Source: DATDOO01 sp035293245
GTDB taxonomy: Bacteria > Pseudomonadota > Gammaproteobacteria > Methylococcales > Methylococcaceae
DNA length: 12,763 bases
NCBI GenBank assembly: GCA_035293245.1
Contig: DATDOO010000287.1
Coordinates: forward strand, 1-12,763
Direction: 5' to 3'
Part shown: piece after piece, positions 6,178 through 12,763 of the stretch
How positions within the stretch are numbered: the first letter of the stretch is position 1
How the letters are laid out: each line of letters starts with the position of its first letter
Program-made: the position numbers and the translations under genes
The notes under the pieces: model-generated
Databases searched by the model: none
Told to the model about the DNA's origin: nothing
What the model saw: the letters and a program-made list of their open reading frames with translations, nothing else

Positions 6178-6573
6178 ATGGCGTTGATTACCTGGACAGA
6201 GACAGCTTACGGTACCACCGTGCCGGTGTGCGACAACGAACATAAAACGCTGTTCGACATGCTGAACGCCCTGCACGAACTCGCCGCGGGGGATGATCGC
6301 GGTGCGGTCGGCAACAAGCTCGACGAACTCATCAATTATGTCGTCAAGCACTTCGCCACCGAAGAAAGACTGATGCAGCAAAAGGGCTACGCGGGATTCG
6401 CGGCCCACAAGGCCGAGCACGACAAGCTGGTAGGGACCTGCGCCGGCCTGCAAAAGCAGTTCCACGCCGGTGAAGCGGAAATCACCCAGGACACCACGGC
6501 TTTCGTCAAAAGCTGGCTGGATTCGCACATCCCCGGCTTCGACAAGCCCTACGGCCCCACACTCGCCTCCTGA
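6178..6573 (+). CDS. Bacteriohemerythrin, O2-binding di-iron protein
   Basis: This 131-residue single-domain hemerythrin binds O2 reversibly at a non-heme di-iron site in a four-helix bundle; it has no signal peptide and should be cytosolic. All ligands are present with canonical spacing: H22 (DNEHKTLFD), H58 and E62 (HFATEE), H77 and H81 (HKAEH), and H117 and D122 (HIPGFD). The N terminus, ALITWTE, is the usual lead into the first helix. From memory, the length and much of the sequence (KGYAGFAAHKAEHDKLVG, FHAGEAE) closely match the Methylococcus capsulatus protein, implicated in delivering O2 to particulate methane monooxygenase. Leu114, reported to gate a water tunnel there, is at the same position. 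The gene stands alone, divergent from hisB and convergent with waaC, with its own ribosome site. A role in O2 storage, sensing or delivery is inference. Confidence 0.95.
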   Translation: MALITWTETAYGTTVPVCDNEHKTLFDMLNALHELAAGDDRGAVGNKLDELINYVVKHFATEERLMQQKGYAGFAAHKAEHDKLVGTCAGLQKQFHAGEAEITQDTTAFVKSWLDSHIPGFDKPYGPTLAS

Positions 6574-6604
6574 GACATCCTCCGAAGGCTTCCCAGGAAA
6601 TTCA

Positions 6605-6626
6605 TGCCGGGCTTCCCTGCCCGGCA
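6605..6626. repeat. REP-like hairpin, unit 1
   Basis: TGCCGGGC (6605-6612) and GCCCGGCA (6619-6626) form a perfect 8-bp stem with a TTCCCT loop. It begins 32 bases after the hemerythrin stop and may end that transcript, but no T-tract follows, so it is not a classical intrinsic terminator. It is the sister copy of the hairpin at 6650-6673. Confidence 0.75.
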
Positions 6627-6635
6627 CCCTCTCGG

Positions 6636-6648
6636 GCGACTTCGTCGT
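6636..6648. repeat. Small hairpin between the two REP-like units
   Basis: GCGAC (6636-6640) and GTCGT (6644-6648) can form four Watson-Crick pairs plus one G-U around TTC. It is short and could be chance in this GC-rich DNA; it matters only because it fills the space between larger hairpins. Confidence 0.35.
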
Positions 6649-6649
6649 G

Positions 6650-6673
6650 CAACCCGGCTATCCTGCCGGGTTG
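6650..6673. repeat. REP-like hairpin, unit 2
   Basis: CAACCCGGC (6650-6658) and GCCGGGTTG (6665-6673) form a perfect 9-bp stem with a TATCCT loop. Aligned to unit 1 over 18 core bases, 14 are identical. Two differences are in the loop and the other two form one swapped base pair (G-C against C-G). The next two outer pairs are also swapped and still paired. Confidence 0.75.
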
Positions 6674-6697
6674 TCCGGCGGGTCGCTACCCGCCGGA
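6674..6697. terminator. Hairpin over the waaC stop codon, likely 3' end of the waa operon
   Basis: TCCGGCGGGT (6674-6683) and ACCCGCCGGA (6688-6697) form a perfect 10-bp stem with a CGCT loop. The waaC stop codon (6686-6688) falls in the loop and first base of the right arm. The hairpin adjoins unit 2 with no gap. It probably protects or ends the minus-strand transcript and, with units 1 and 2, separates the convergent genes. No T-tract is present on either strand. Confidence 0.5.
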
Positions 6698-7693
6698 GTT
6701 CCACAACTTCCAGATTCCCGCAGCGTTCACGCCATCCGGCAGCGTTTCCACCCGCAAGCCGGGAGTTTGCCGCGTGCTCCGCGCCGTACCGCCCGCCACC
6801 ACACAGCATTGCTGTGTCCCGCGCGCGCCGGTCCGTTCCGGGAAGGTAGCGGTGTAAATCGTCAGCGCCGGCTTGCCGAACGCGGCAGCCAGGTGCGCCA
6901 GCCCCGTATCCACGCCGATCACCCCTCGGGCGTGCGCCAGCACCCCGGCCATTTCCGTAAGCTTCAGCCTGGGCAGAACGCGGGCGTTGGTTGCGCCGGC
7001 AGCGATGCTTTGCGCCGTTTCCCGTTCCGCTGCGTTGCCCCAGGGCAGCAACACCGCATGACCCGCATCGTCCGCCCGCCGCGCCAGTTCCGTCCATTGC
7101 TCCGCCGGCAGGCGCTTGCTCGGCCAGGTAGTGCCGTGGAGGAAGACCAGGTAGGCGGGCTGGGAATGCAGGAAAGCCGGTAAAGCAAAATTGGCCGGGT
7201 TCAAACCGTAATCCAATCCCATCGGATCGAATTCATAGTTCAGCGCCGCTGCAAACAGTTGCCGCACCCGGTCGATGGCGTGCCGGTCTCTGGGCACGGC
7301 GAAGCGACGCGCGTAAAACAGGGCGGCCAGCGGCTCCCGAGCGCTGCATAAATCCGGGCCGCAACGTGCCCCCTGCGCCAGGCGGGTCAGGACGGCGCTT
7401 TTCAGCAAGCCTTGGGCGTCGACGACGCAGTCGTAGTCCCGCTCGCGCAACCGCCGCAGGAAAGCCGGAATTTCACCGGCGCGCCACGCCGCAAGCCAGT
7501 TCTTGCGCCAGCGGCGCAAGGCCACGGGAATGACCCGCTCCACCGCAGGATGCCAGCCGGGGATTTCCGCGAAACCCTCCTCCGCCACCCAGTCGAAACG
7601 GATGCCCGGCAGGTTGCGCGCCGCGTCGGTCACGGCGGGCAGGGCGTGGATCAGATCGCCCAGGGAGGAGGTCTTGACGATCAGGACGCGCAT
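6686..7693 (-). CDS. waaC: LPS heptosyltransferase I WaaC
   Basis: WaaC adds the first L-glycero-D-manno-heptose to Kdo2-lipid A on the cytoplasmic face of the inner membrane. It is a 335-residue glycosyltransferase family 9 (GT-B fold) protein. The N terminus MRVLIVKTSSLGDLIHALPA, with D13 of the SLGD motif, is diagnostic for WaaC. FLHGTTWPSKRLP (184-196) is the central strand/loop that binds the sugar nucleotide. IGVDTGLAHLAAAFGKP (259-275) with D262 is the family signature. The frame is open far upstream, but only the ATG at 7693 gives this N terminus; it overlaps the end of waaF by 13 bases. The last codons (SGG and stop) are formed by the arm of a hairpin, so the C terminus may have been altered by that repeat. 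Confidence 0.93.
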   Translation of the reverse strand: MRVLIVKTSSLGDLIHALPAVTDAARNLPGIRFDWVAEEGFAEIPGWHPAVERVIPVALRRWRKNWLAAWRAGEIPAFLRRLRERDYDCVVDAQGLLKSAVLTRLAQGARCGPDLCSAREPLAALFYARRFAVPRDRHAIDRVRQLFAAALNYEFDPMGLDYGLNPANFALPAFLHSQPAYLVFLHGTTWPSKRLPAEQWTELARRADDAGHAVLLPWGNAAERETAQSIAAGATNARVLPRLKLTEMAGVLAHARGVIGVDTGLAHLAAAFGKPALTIYTATFPERTGARGTQQCCVVAGGTARSTRQTPGLRVETLPDGVNAAGIWKLWNSGG

Positions 7694-8703
7694 AAACGTT
7701 TCAGTGCGTCCAGCACCTGGACAGGGCGGATGTCGGTCAGGCAGCGGGTATGACCGAAAGGACACTCCCGCTTGAAACAGGGCGAACACTCCAGCCCGAG
7801 CCGGACGACGCGAGCCCGGTCGTTCAGCGGCGGGGGGAAGCCGGGATCGGAGGAGCCGTAGACCGCCAGCAGCGGCTTGTCCAGGGCGGCGGCGACGTGC
7901 ATGAGCCCCGAATCGTTGCTGATCGCCGCGTCGGCCAGGGACAGCAAATCCACCGCTTCCGCCAAACCGGTTCGCCCGGCCAGATTGGCGCAGCCCGGCG
8001 CGGCCGCTTCGATGGCATTCGCCGTCTCCACATCCTTGCCCGAGCCGAACAGCCACACCTGCCAGCCTTCGGCCAGTTTCACGCGCGCCACCTCCGCGAA
8101 ATAAGCACTGGGCCAGCGCTTGGCCGGGCCGTATTCCGCGCCGGGGCACAGGGCGAGCACCGGCCCTTTTGTCGCCGTCAAACCGAAACGTTCCTTGACC
8201 GCCGCCACATTTCCCGCGTCCACCCGCAGCCGGGGCATGGGACAAACCGGCGGCAAGGGTGCGTTTTTTTCCAGGCCCAGCGCCACGAAACGCTGCACGG
8301 TTCTGGGCAACCTGATTTTGTCCAGACGCCGCGCGTCGTTGAGCAGGCCGTAGCGCCATTCGCCCACGTAGCCGCTGCGGCGCGGAATGCGGGCGAAAAA
8401 GGGAATCAGCGCGGATTTCCAGGAATTGGGCAGCACGATGGCCCAGTCATAATTCTCTTGCCGCAATTCAAGGCCCAGCCGGCGCCGGGCGTTGAATGCG
8501 AACTGGCCGTGGCCCAGCGGCAGGGAAATCTTGCCGGACACTTCCGGCATTCGCTCCAGCAAGGGCAGCGTCCACGCCGGAGCCAGCACGTCGATGGCGC
8601 AGCCGGGAAAGCGGGAGTGGAGGGCGATGAACAGGCTCTGCGCCATCACCATGTCGCCGGCCCAGGCAGGGCCGACGACCAGAATGCGGGGAGGGGTATT
8701 CAA
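7681..8703 (-). CDS. waaF: LPS heptosyltransferase II WaaF
   Basis: WaaF adds the second heptose of the LPS inner core. It is a 340-residue glycosyltransferase family 9 protein that begins RILVVGPAWAGDMVMAQSL, with the conserved Asp17 of the WxGD motif. AWTLPLLERMPEV, PNSWKSALIPFFARIPRRSGY, LCPGAEYGPAKRWP, ISNDSGLMHVAAALDKP (about residue 260) and the C-terminal CSPCFKRECPFGHTRC (about 307-322) are typical of WaaF. The start is a TTG at 8703 with GAGG shortly upstream, 25 bases after the ilvE stop; no better ATG exists near the N-terminal motif. The end overlaps waaC, so the two transferases are probably translated together. Confidence 0.94.
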   Translation of the reverse strand: MNTPPRILVVGPAWAGDMVMAQSLFIALHSRFPGCAIDVLAPAWTLPLLERMPEVSGKISLPLGHGQFAFNARRRLGLELRQENYDWAIVLPNSWKSALIPFFARIPRRSGYVGEWRYGLLNDARRLDKIRLPRTVQRFVALGLEKNAPLPPVCPMPRLRVDAGNVAAVKERFGLTATKGPVLALCPGAEYGPAKRWPSAYFAEVARVKLAEGWQVWLFGSGKDVETANAIEAAAPGCANLAGRTGLAEAVDLLSLADAAISNDSGLMHVAAALDKPLLAVYGSSDPGFPPPLNDRARVVRLGLECSPCFKRECPFGHTRCLTDIRPVQVLDALKRLCAS

Positions 8704-8728
8704 TACGCCTCGGCGGGTCTCGGGAGGG

Positions 8729-9652
8729 TCAGCCCACGCAGCTCAGCCACTCCGCGTGATCGGCGCGCCGCCCGTGCACGTAATCGAAATACAGCGACTG
8801 GAGCTTCTGGGTGATGGGTCCCCTTGAGCCCGTGCCGATCAGGCGCCCGTCCAGTTCGCGGATGGGGGTGACTTCCGCCGCCGTGCCGGTGAAGAAAGCT
8901 TCGTCGGCGATGTACACCTCGTCGCGGGTGATGCGTTTTTCCACCACTTCCAGTCCCTGTTCCCGGGCAATGGACATGACCGTTTCGCGGGTGATGCCTT
9001 CCAGGGCGGAAGTCAGGTCCGGGGTGTACAGCTTGCCGCGCCGCACGATGAAGATGTTCTCCCCCGAGCCTTCGGCCACGTAACCTTCATGGTCGAGGAG
9101 CAGGGCTTCGTCGTAACCGTTGGCGGCGGCCTCCTGCACGGCGAGGATGGAGTTGAGGTAGTTGCCGTTGGCCTTGGCCTTGGACATGAGGCTGTTGACG
9201 TGGTTGCGCGTCAGCGACGAGGTGCGCACGCGGATGCCGCGCTCCATGTTTTCCGCGCCCAGGTACGATCCCCAGGTCCAGGCGGCGACCATGGCGTGGA
9301 CCTTCAGGTTGCCGGCGTGCAGGCCCATGCCTTCGGAGCCGTAGAAGCACATGGGGCGGATGTAGGCGGTCTCCAGCTTGTTGCGCGCCACGGCCTCGCG
9401 CTGCGCCTGATCCAGGGTGTCCTTGTCGTAGGGCATTTTCATGCCGAGGATATGGGCGGAACGGAACAGGCGGTCGGTGTGGTCGCGCAGGCGGAAAATG
9501 GCCGTGCCTTTTTCGGTCTTGTAGGCGCGCAGCCCTTCGAATACGCCCGCGCCGTAATGCAGGGTGTGGGTGAGGACGTGCACCTTGGCTTCGCGCCAGG
9601 GGAGCCATTCGCCGTCCAGCCAGATGACGCCGTCTCTGTCGTCCATACTCAT
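8729..9652 (-). CDS. ilvE: Branched-chain amino acid aminotransferase IlvE
   Basis: IlvE is a PLP-dependent fold-type IV transaminase that makes leucine, isoleucine and valine from their 2-oxo acids using glutamate. The 307-residue length is standard. HTLHYGAGVFEGLRAY (29-44) and YIRPMCFYGSEGMG (97-110) are the expected early motifs. KAKANGNYLNS contains the Schiff-base lysine (K160 by alignment with the E. coli KAGGNYL motif). EALLLDHEGYVAEGSGENIF carries the PLP-nitrogen-binding Glu (E194). EGITRETVMSIAREQG and EAFFTGTAAEVTPI complete the family pattern. The ATG at 9652 follows AAGAGAG directly after the glnE stop; a second ATG two codons on (9646) is possible. It lies between glnE and waaF in a tight run. 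Confidence 0.96.
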   Translation of the reverse strand: MSMDDRDGVIWLDGEWLPWREAKVHVLTHTLHYGAGVFEGLRAYKTEKGTAIFRLRDHTDRLFRSAHILGMKMPYDKDTLDQAQREAVARNKLETAYIRPMCFYGSEGMGLHAGNLKVHAMVAAWTWGSYLGAENMERGIRVRTSSLTRNHVNSLMSKAKANGNYLNSILAVQEAAANGYDEALLLDHEGYVAEGSGENIFIVRRGKLYTPDLTSALEGITRETVMSIAREQGLEVVEKRITRDEVYIADEAFFTGTAAEVTPIRELDGRLIGTGSRGPITQKLQSLYFDYVHGRRADHAEWLSCVG

Positions 9653-9667
9653 TGCCGCAGCTCTCTT

Positions 9668-12472
9668 CTAAGGTAGTGAATCGGGTGTGTCCATCAGGCC
9701 GTGCCAGAGGGCCTGAACGGGGGCGCGCAAGTCCTGGAGTTCCTCCGCCGCGACCACCGCTTCGCGCTCATCGAGGGCGGCGCGGTGCGCGAGGGCGCGG
9801 TAGGCGCAATAGGCCCGTTTGAGGGTTTCCGCCTGTCCCTGGGTGAGGAAACCGCCGCCGGCGAGACGTTCGAGCTGGCGCACGTTGTCGGTGAACTCCA
9901 GCAAATCCGGCTGCCGGCTGGCGCGCGCAAGAACCCCGAATTGTACAAGAAACTCGATATCGGCAATACCGCCGCCGCCTTGCTTGAGGTCGAACAGTTC
10001 CGCCGCCTTGCGGGCCAGCGCCTCCCGCATTTTTTCGCGCATTTCGCGGACCTCGCCTTTCAGAGCAGCCACATCGCGCTCCCGGCCCAGCGAAGCGGCG
10101 CGGATGCGGGCGAATTCCCGCCCCACCGTCGGGTCGCCCGCCACGAAACGTGCCCGGATCAAGGCCTGCTGCTCCCAGACCCAGGCGCTGTCCGTCTGGT
10201 AGGTCTCGAAAGCCCTGAGACCCGTCGCCGGCAGCCCGGAGGCGCCGTGGGGCCTGAGGCGCAGATCCACTTCGTACAAAGGGCCGGAAGGCAGGTTGGC
10301 GGTGAGGTTATGCACCAGGCGCTGGGCCAGGCGAGCATAAAACGGCGCCGTGCCCATGGGCCGGGGACCGTCGGTGACGGCGCCGGCGTCGCAATCCCGG
10401 TACAGGAACACCAGATCGAGATCGGAACCGTAACCCAGTTCGATGCCGCCCAGCTTGCCGTAGGCGATGACGGCGAAACCGGAGATCTCCAGTGCGGCGC
10501 CGCATCCCGGCGGGACACCGTGTTTGGCGGTTATGTGCCGCCACGCCAGTTGCAGCGCCGCTTCCAGCAGTACCTCGGCAATGGCGGTGAGGTAGTCGCT
10601 GACCACCATGAGCGGAATCGCCTCCACCATGTCCGCCGCCGCCACACGCAGCACCTGTGCCTGCTTGAAATTGCGCAGGCGGTTCAGGGCGGCTTCCTCG
10701 TCGCCCTCGTCCACGCTGGCCAGTTGGCGGCGCAAATCCGCGCGCAGTTCGTCAATCTGACGCGGCGAGTATAACTGGCGCGGGTCGAGCAGTTCGTCAA
10801 GCAGAACCGGAAATCGCGCCAGGTAACGGGCGATCCACGGGCTGGCCTCGCTGAGACGGACCAGTTGGGTCAGGGCGGCGGGATTTTCCGCCAGCAGGGT
10901 GTAATAGACGTTGCGCGTCGCCACCGCCTCAAGGAGTACCAGGATGCGCGCCAACGCCACGTCCGGCTGCCTGCCCAGCCCGGCAGCCTGCAGCAGGCGT
11001 GGCATGAGCCGGTCCAGTTCCGCTGCGCCGCGCGCGCTCAGGCGGCGCAAGGGGGGCGCGGCGCGGAACTTCCGTAAGTGTTCCAGCACCTGCGCCGGGT
11101 CGCGGTAGCCCATCTCGCCCAGCAGGCCGGGAAAGACCTCCGCCTCCTCCCGCCCCGCCCAGATGCGCCGCGCCTCGTTTCCCGCCGAGTCCTCGTCGCC
11201 GGAAGCGATGACCTGCCCGAACACCCCGTGCACCGCCTCGCGCACCGCATCCAGCGCTTGCCGGAAGGATGCCCAGTCCGGGCAAGCCATCGCGAGCGCC
11301 AGCCGCCGCCGGGAGTCCTCGTCCTCCGGCAGGTCGTGGGTCTGGCGATCGTGCATGGCCTGCAGGCGGTTTTCGGTGCGGCGCAGAAACACGTAAGCCT
11401 CCTGCAAGGTCGCCACGACGTCGGCGGGCAGCAGGCCGCGCTCGCCCAGCACGGCCAGGACGTTCTGGATACGGCGTTCGCGCAGACCCTTGTCCTGGCC
11501 GCCGCGGATCAACTGGAACGCCTGGCCGATGAATTCGATCTCGCGGATGCCGCCCCGGCCCAGCTTGACGTTGTCGGCGCGATCCTTGCGCTGCAACTCC
11601 TGGTTGATCTTGCGCTTCAGTTCGCGTAACTCGCCGAAGGCGCGGAAATCGATGTAGCGGCGGTAGACGAAAGGCTGAAGGAAGTGCAGCAGTTCCGCTC
11701 CGGCTTGCAGATCGCCGGCTACGGGGCGCGCCTTGATCATGGCGTAGCGTTCCCACTCGCGCGCCTGGGCCTGATAATAGTTTTCCAGGGCGTCGAAGCT
11801 CATGACGAGAGGCCCCGACTCGCCGAAAGGCCGCAGGCGGGTGTCGACGCGGAAAACGAAACCGTCCTCGGTCACCGCGTCCAGCGCCTTGACCAGCGCC
11901 TGGGCCAGACGGGTGAAGAATTCCTGGTGGCTGGTTTCCTTGCGGTCCGGCAGAGTTCCGTCGTCCCGGTAGGCGAAGATCAGGTCGATGTCGGAGGAAA
12001 AATTCAGTTCGCCGCCGCCCAGCTTGCCCATGCCCAGCACGATCAGCCGCTGGGGATTGCCGCGGCTGTCCACGGGAATGCCGTAGCGCTCGCACAGGCG
12101 GCTGTGATGAAAATCCAGCGCCGCTTGCAGGCAAGCGTCCGCCAGCCCGCTCAGATCGAAGAGGGTCTCGTCCAGCGTCGACCAGCCGGCCAGGTCGCGG
12201 AAGGCGATGCGCGCCATTTCCGCATTGCGGAAGCGCCGCAGCCGCCGGGCCAGTTCCGCCTCGTCCGCGACGCCTTCCAGCGCCGCCGCCAGGCCTTCCG
12301 TGTAGCGCGCCGCGTAGTTCTCGCCGGAATGGGGCCGCCGCTCGCCGAGCGACTCCAGAAAATGCGCGGGATCGCGCCGGTAGTGTTCTGCCACGAACGG
12401 GCTGACGGCGCAGACGTGCGCCAGATCGTCGCTGAACGTGGCGGGCAGGGAATCCGGGGTAACAGGGCTCAT
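9668..12472 (-). CDS. glnE: Bifunctional glutamine synthetase adenylyltransferase / adenylyl-removing enzyme GlnE
   Basis: GlnE adds AMP to glutamine synthetase when nitrogen is plentiful and removes it when nitrogen is scarce, under control of PII and glutamine. The 934-residue product is close to E. coli GlnE (946). Both nucleotidyltransferase-type active sites are intact: GMGKLGGGELNFSSDIDLIF at about 147-166 (adenylyl-removing half) and AYGKLGGIELGYGSDLDLVF at about 665-685 (adenylyltransferase half). Each has the G-S-x-D-x-D metal site. RPFGESGPLVMS and RPHGASGLPATG mark the matching substrate loops, and LGRGGIREIEFIGQ and QGGGGIADIEFLVQ the linked helical regions. The frame is open 46 codons further upstream, but those are antisense to the divergent transporter. 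The ATG at 12472 gives a normal-length protein, though without a clear Shine-Dalgarno. It is the first gene of the glnE-ilvE-waaF-waaC run. Confidence 0.96.
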   Translation of the reverse strand: MSPVTPDSLPATFSDDLAHVCAVSPFVAEHYRRDPAHFLESLGERRPHSGENYAARYTEGLAAALEGVADEAELARRLRRFRNAEMARIAFRDLAGWSTLDETLFDLSGLADACLQAALDFHHSRLCERYGIPVDSRGNPQRLIVLGMGKLGGGELNFSSDIDLIFAYRDDGTLPDRKETSHQEFFTRLAQALVKALDAVTEDGFVFRVDTRLRPFGESGPLVMSFDALENYYQAQAREWERYAMIKARPVAGDLQAGAELLHFLQPFVYRRYIDFRAFGELRELKRKINQELQRKDRADNVKLGRGGIREIEFIGQAFQLIRGGQDKGLRERRIQNVLAVLGERGLLPADVVATLQEAYVFLRRTENRLQAMHDRQTHDLPEDEDSRRRLALAMACPDWASFRQALDAVREAVHGVFGQVIASGDEDSAGNEARRIWAGREEAEVFPGLLGEMGYRDPAQVLEHLRKFRAAPPLRRLSARGAAELDRLMPRLLQAAGLGRQPDVALARILVLLEAVATRNVYYTLLAENPAALTQLVRLSEASPWIARYLARFPVLLDELLDPRQLYSPRQIDELRADLRRQLASVDEGDEEAALNRLRNFKQAQVLRVAAADMVEAIPLMVVSDYLTAIAEVLLEAALQLAWRHITAKHGVPPGCGAALEISGFAVIAYGKLGGIELGYGSDLDLVFLYRDCDAGAVTDGPRPMGTAPFYARLAQRLVHNLTANLPSGPLYEVDLRLRPHGASGLPATGLRAFETYQTDSAWVWEQQALIRARFVAGDPTVGREFARIRAASLGRERDVAALKGEVREMREKMREALARKAAELFDLKQGGGGIADIEFLVQFGVLARASRQPDLLEFTDNVRQLERLAGGGFLTQGQAETLKRAYCAYRALAHRAALDEREAVVAAEELQDLRAPVQALWHGLMDTPDSLP

Positions 12473-12539
12473 GGTGCTTGTGGTACGAGTCGACCGGCTG
12501 ATAGGGTAGCGCGCATTTGGCTCCGGAACACCCCGCCCC
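12473..12539. promoter_or_regulatory. Divergent promoter region of glnE and the MFS gene
   Basis: These 67 bases separate two divergent start codons and must hold at least part of both promoters. I see no convincing -35/-10 pair on either strand and no clear dyad. The assignment rests on gene arrangement only. Confidence 0.4.
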
Positions 12540-12763
12540 ATGCTGCAAACCTTGCGCGCGCTCGGCCCCACCGTCTGGCTGCTCGGCGTCATCAGCCTGC
12601 TCAACGACACCTCCAGCGAACTGATCTACCCGCTGATCCCGCTCTACCTCGCCACGGCTTTGGCGGTGGACTCGCGCACCCTGGGGCTGATCGAGGGGGT
12701 GGCGCTGACCGCCAGCAGCCTGCTCAAGCTGTTTTCCGGCGTCCTGGTGGACCGCAGCCGCAC
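12540..12763 (+). CDS. Major facilitator superfamily transporter, N-terminal part (cut by window end)
   Basis: The ATG at 12540 opens a frame that runs off the window after 74 complete codons. The visible protein begins MLQTLRALGPTVWLLGVISLLNDTSSELIYPLIPLYL. This continues with LGLIEGVALTASSLLKLFSGVLVDRSR. That is two hydrophobic helices followed by G-x-L-x-D-R, the motif A loop between helices 2 and 3 of the major facilitator superfamily. The NDTSSELIYPLIPLYL and LIEG segments resemble a group of uncharacterised bacterial MFS proteins. The substrate cannot be told. It is divergent from glnE with 67 bases between starts, and has no clear ribosome site. Confidence 0.85.
   Translation, partial: MLQTLRALGPTVWLLGVISLLNDTSSELIYPLIPLYLATALAVDSRTLGLIEGVALTASSLLKLFSGVLVDRSR

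Noticed and set aside
7694..8359. N-terminal extension of the waaC reading frame to 8359
   Set aside because: The extra residues overlap waaF in another phase. The protein only becomes WaaC-like at MRVLIVKTSSLGD (ATG 7693).
7750..8814. 354-codon plus-strand open frame over waaF and the end of ilvE
   Set aside because: It is antisense to WaaF with all its motifs and shows no protein-like features of its own.
9701..10774. 357-codon plus-strand open frame inside glnE
   Set aside because: It mirrors the glnE codons on the opposite strand, and GlnE motifs occupy the whole stretch. No recognisable domain is present.
10929..12548. 539-codon minus-strand frame in another phase of glnE
   Set aside because: It is rich in Arg, Gly and Pro, typical of a shadow frame in GC-rich DNA. 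The alternative phase encodes intact GlnE.
1..12763. A previously undescribed defence, mobile or biosynthetic system
   Set aside because: Every gene-sized region is explained by a known housekeeping family. There are no transposase, integrase, CRISPR, toxin-antitoxin or tRNA signals, and composition looks even apart from the 6093-6153 promoter block.

Overview
The window is GC-rich, densely packed bacterial chromosome made almost entirely of housekeeping genes. The gene set (ubiCA, a histidine operon, glnE-ilvE, LPS heptosyltransferases) indicates a Gram-negative, ubiquinone-using proteobacterium. A gammaproteobacterium is most likely. The 131-residue bacteriohemerythrin strongly resembles, from memory, the one in Methylococcus-type methanotrophs, so a Methylococcales relative is a reasonable but unproven guess.

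Layout. (1) 23-1455, plus strand: ubiC and ubiA, the first two committed steps of ubiquinone synthesis, translationally coupled through a TTGA overlap. (2) 1457-5989, minus strand: hisB-hisH-hisA-hisF-hisI-hisE followed by an HDOD-domain gene, read as one operon. It converges on ubiA with a single base between the two stop codons. The hisI-hisE gap is the only wide one and holds a REP-like hairpin plus a 57-nt inverted repeat. hisG, hisD and hisC are not beside it. (3) 5990-6177: a divergent control region with two separate dyad structures, between hisB and the hemerythrin gene. (4) 6178-6573, plus strand: bacteriohemerythrin. (5) 6605-6697: four back-to-back hairpins between the convergent hemerythrin and waaC genes; two are diverged copies of one unit with compensatory base-pair swaps, and the last contains the waaC stop codon. 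(6) 6686-12472, minus strand: glnE-ilvE-waaF-waaC, a probable operon joining control of glutamine synthetase, branched-chain amino acid transamination and LPS inner-core assembly. (7) 12540-12763, plus strand: the start of a major facilitator transporter, divergent from glnE and cut by the window edge.

How the genes work together: HisB, HisH/HisF, HisA, HisI and HisE cover the middle of histidine synthesis from phosphoribosyl-ATP to histidinol phosphate, except the HisC transamination. WaaC and WaaF add the first and second heptoses to Kdo2-lipid A. GlnE tunes glutamine synthetase, which supplies the nitrogen used by both HisH and IlvE.

No new multi-gene system, mobile element, CRISPR array or RNA gene was found. 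The less ordinary content is non-coding: the palindromes and hairpin clusters in the intergenic gaps, and the unexplained attachment of an HDOD signalling gene to the his operon.
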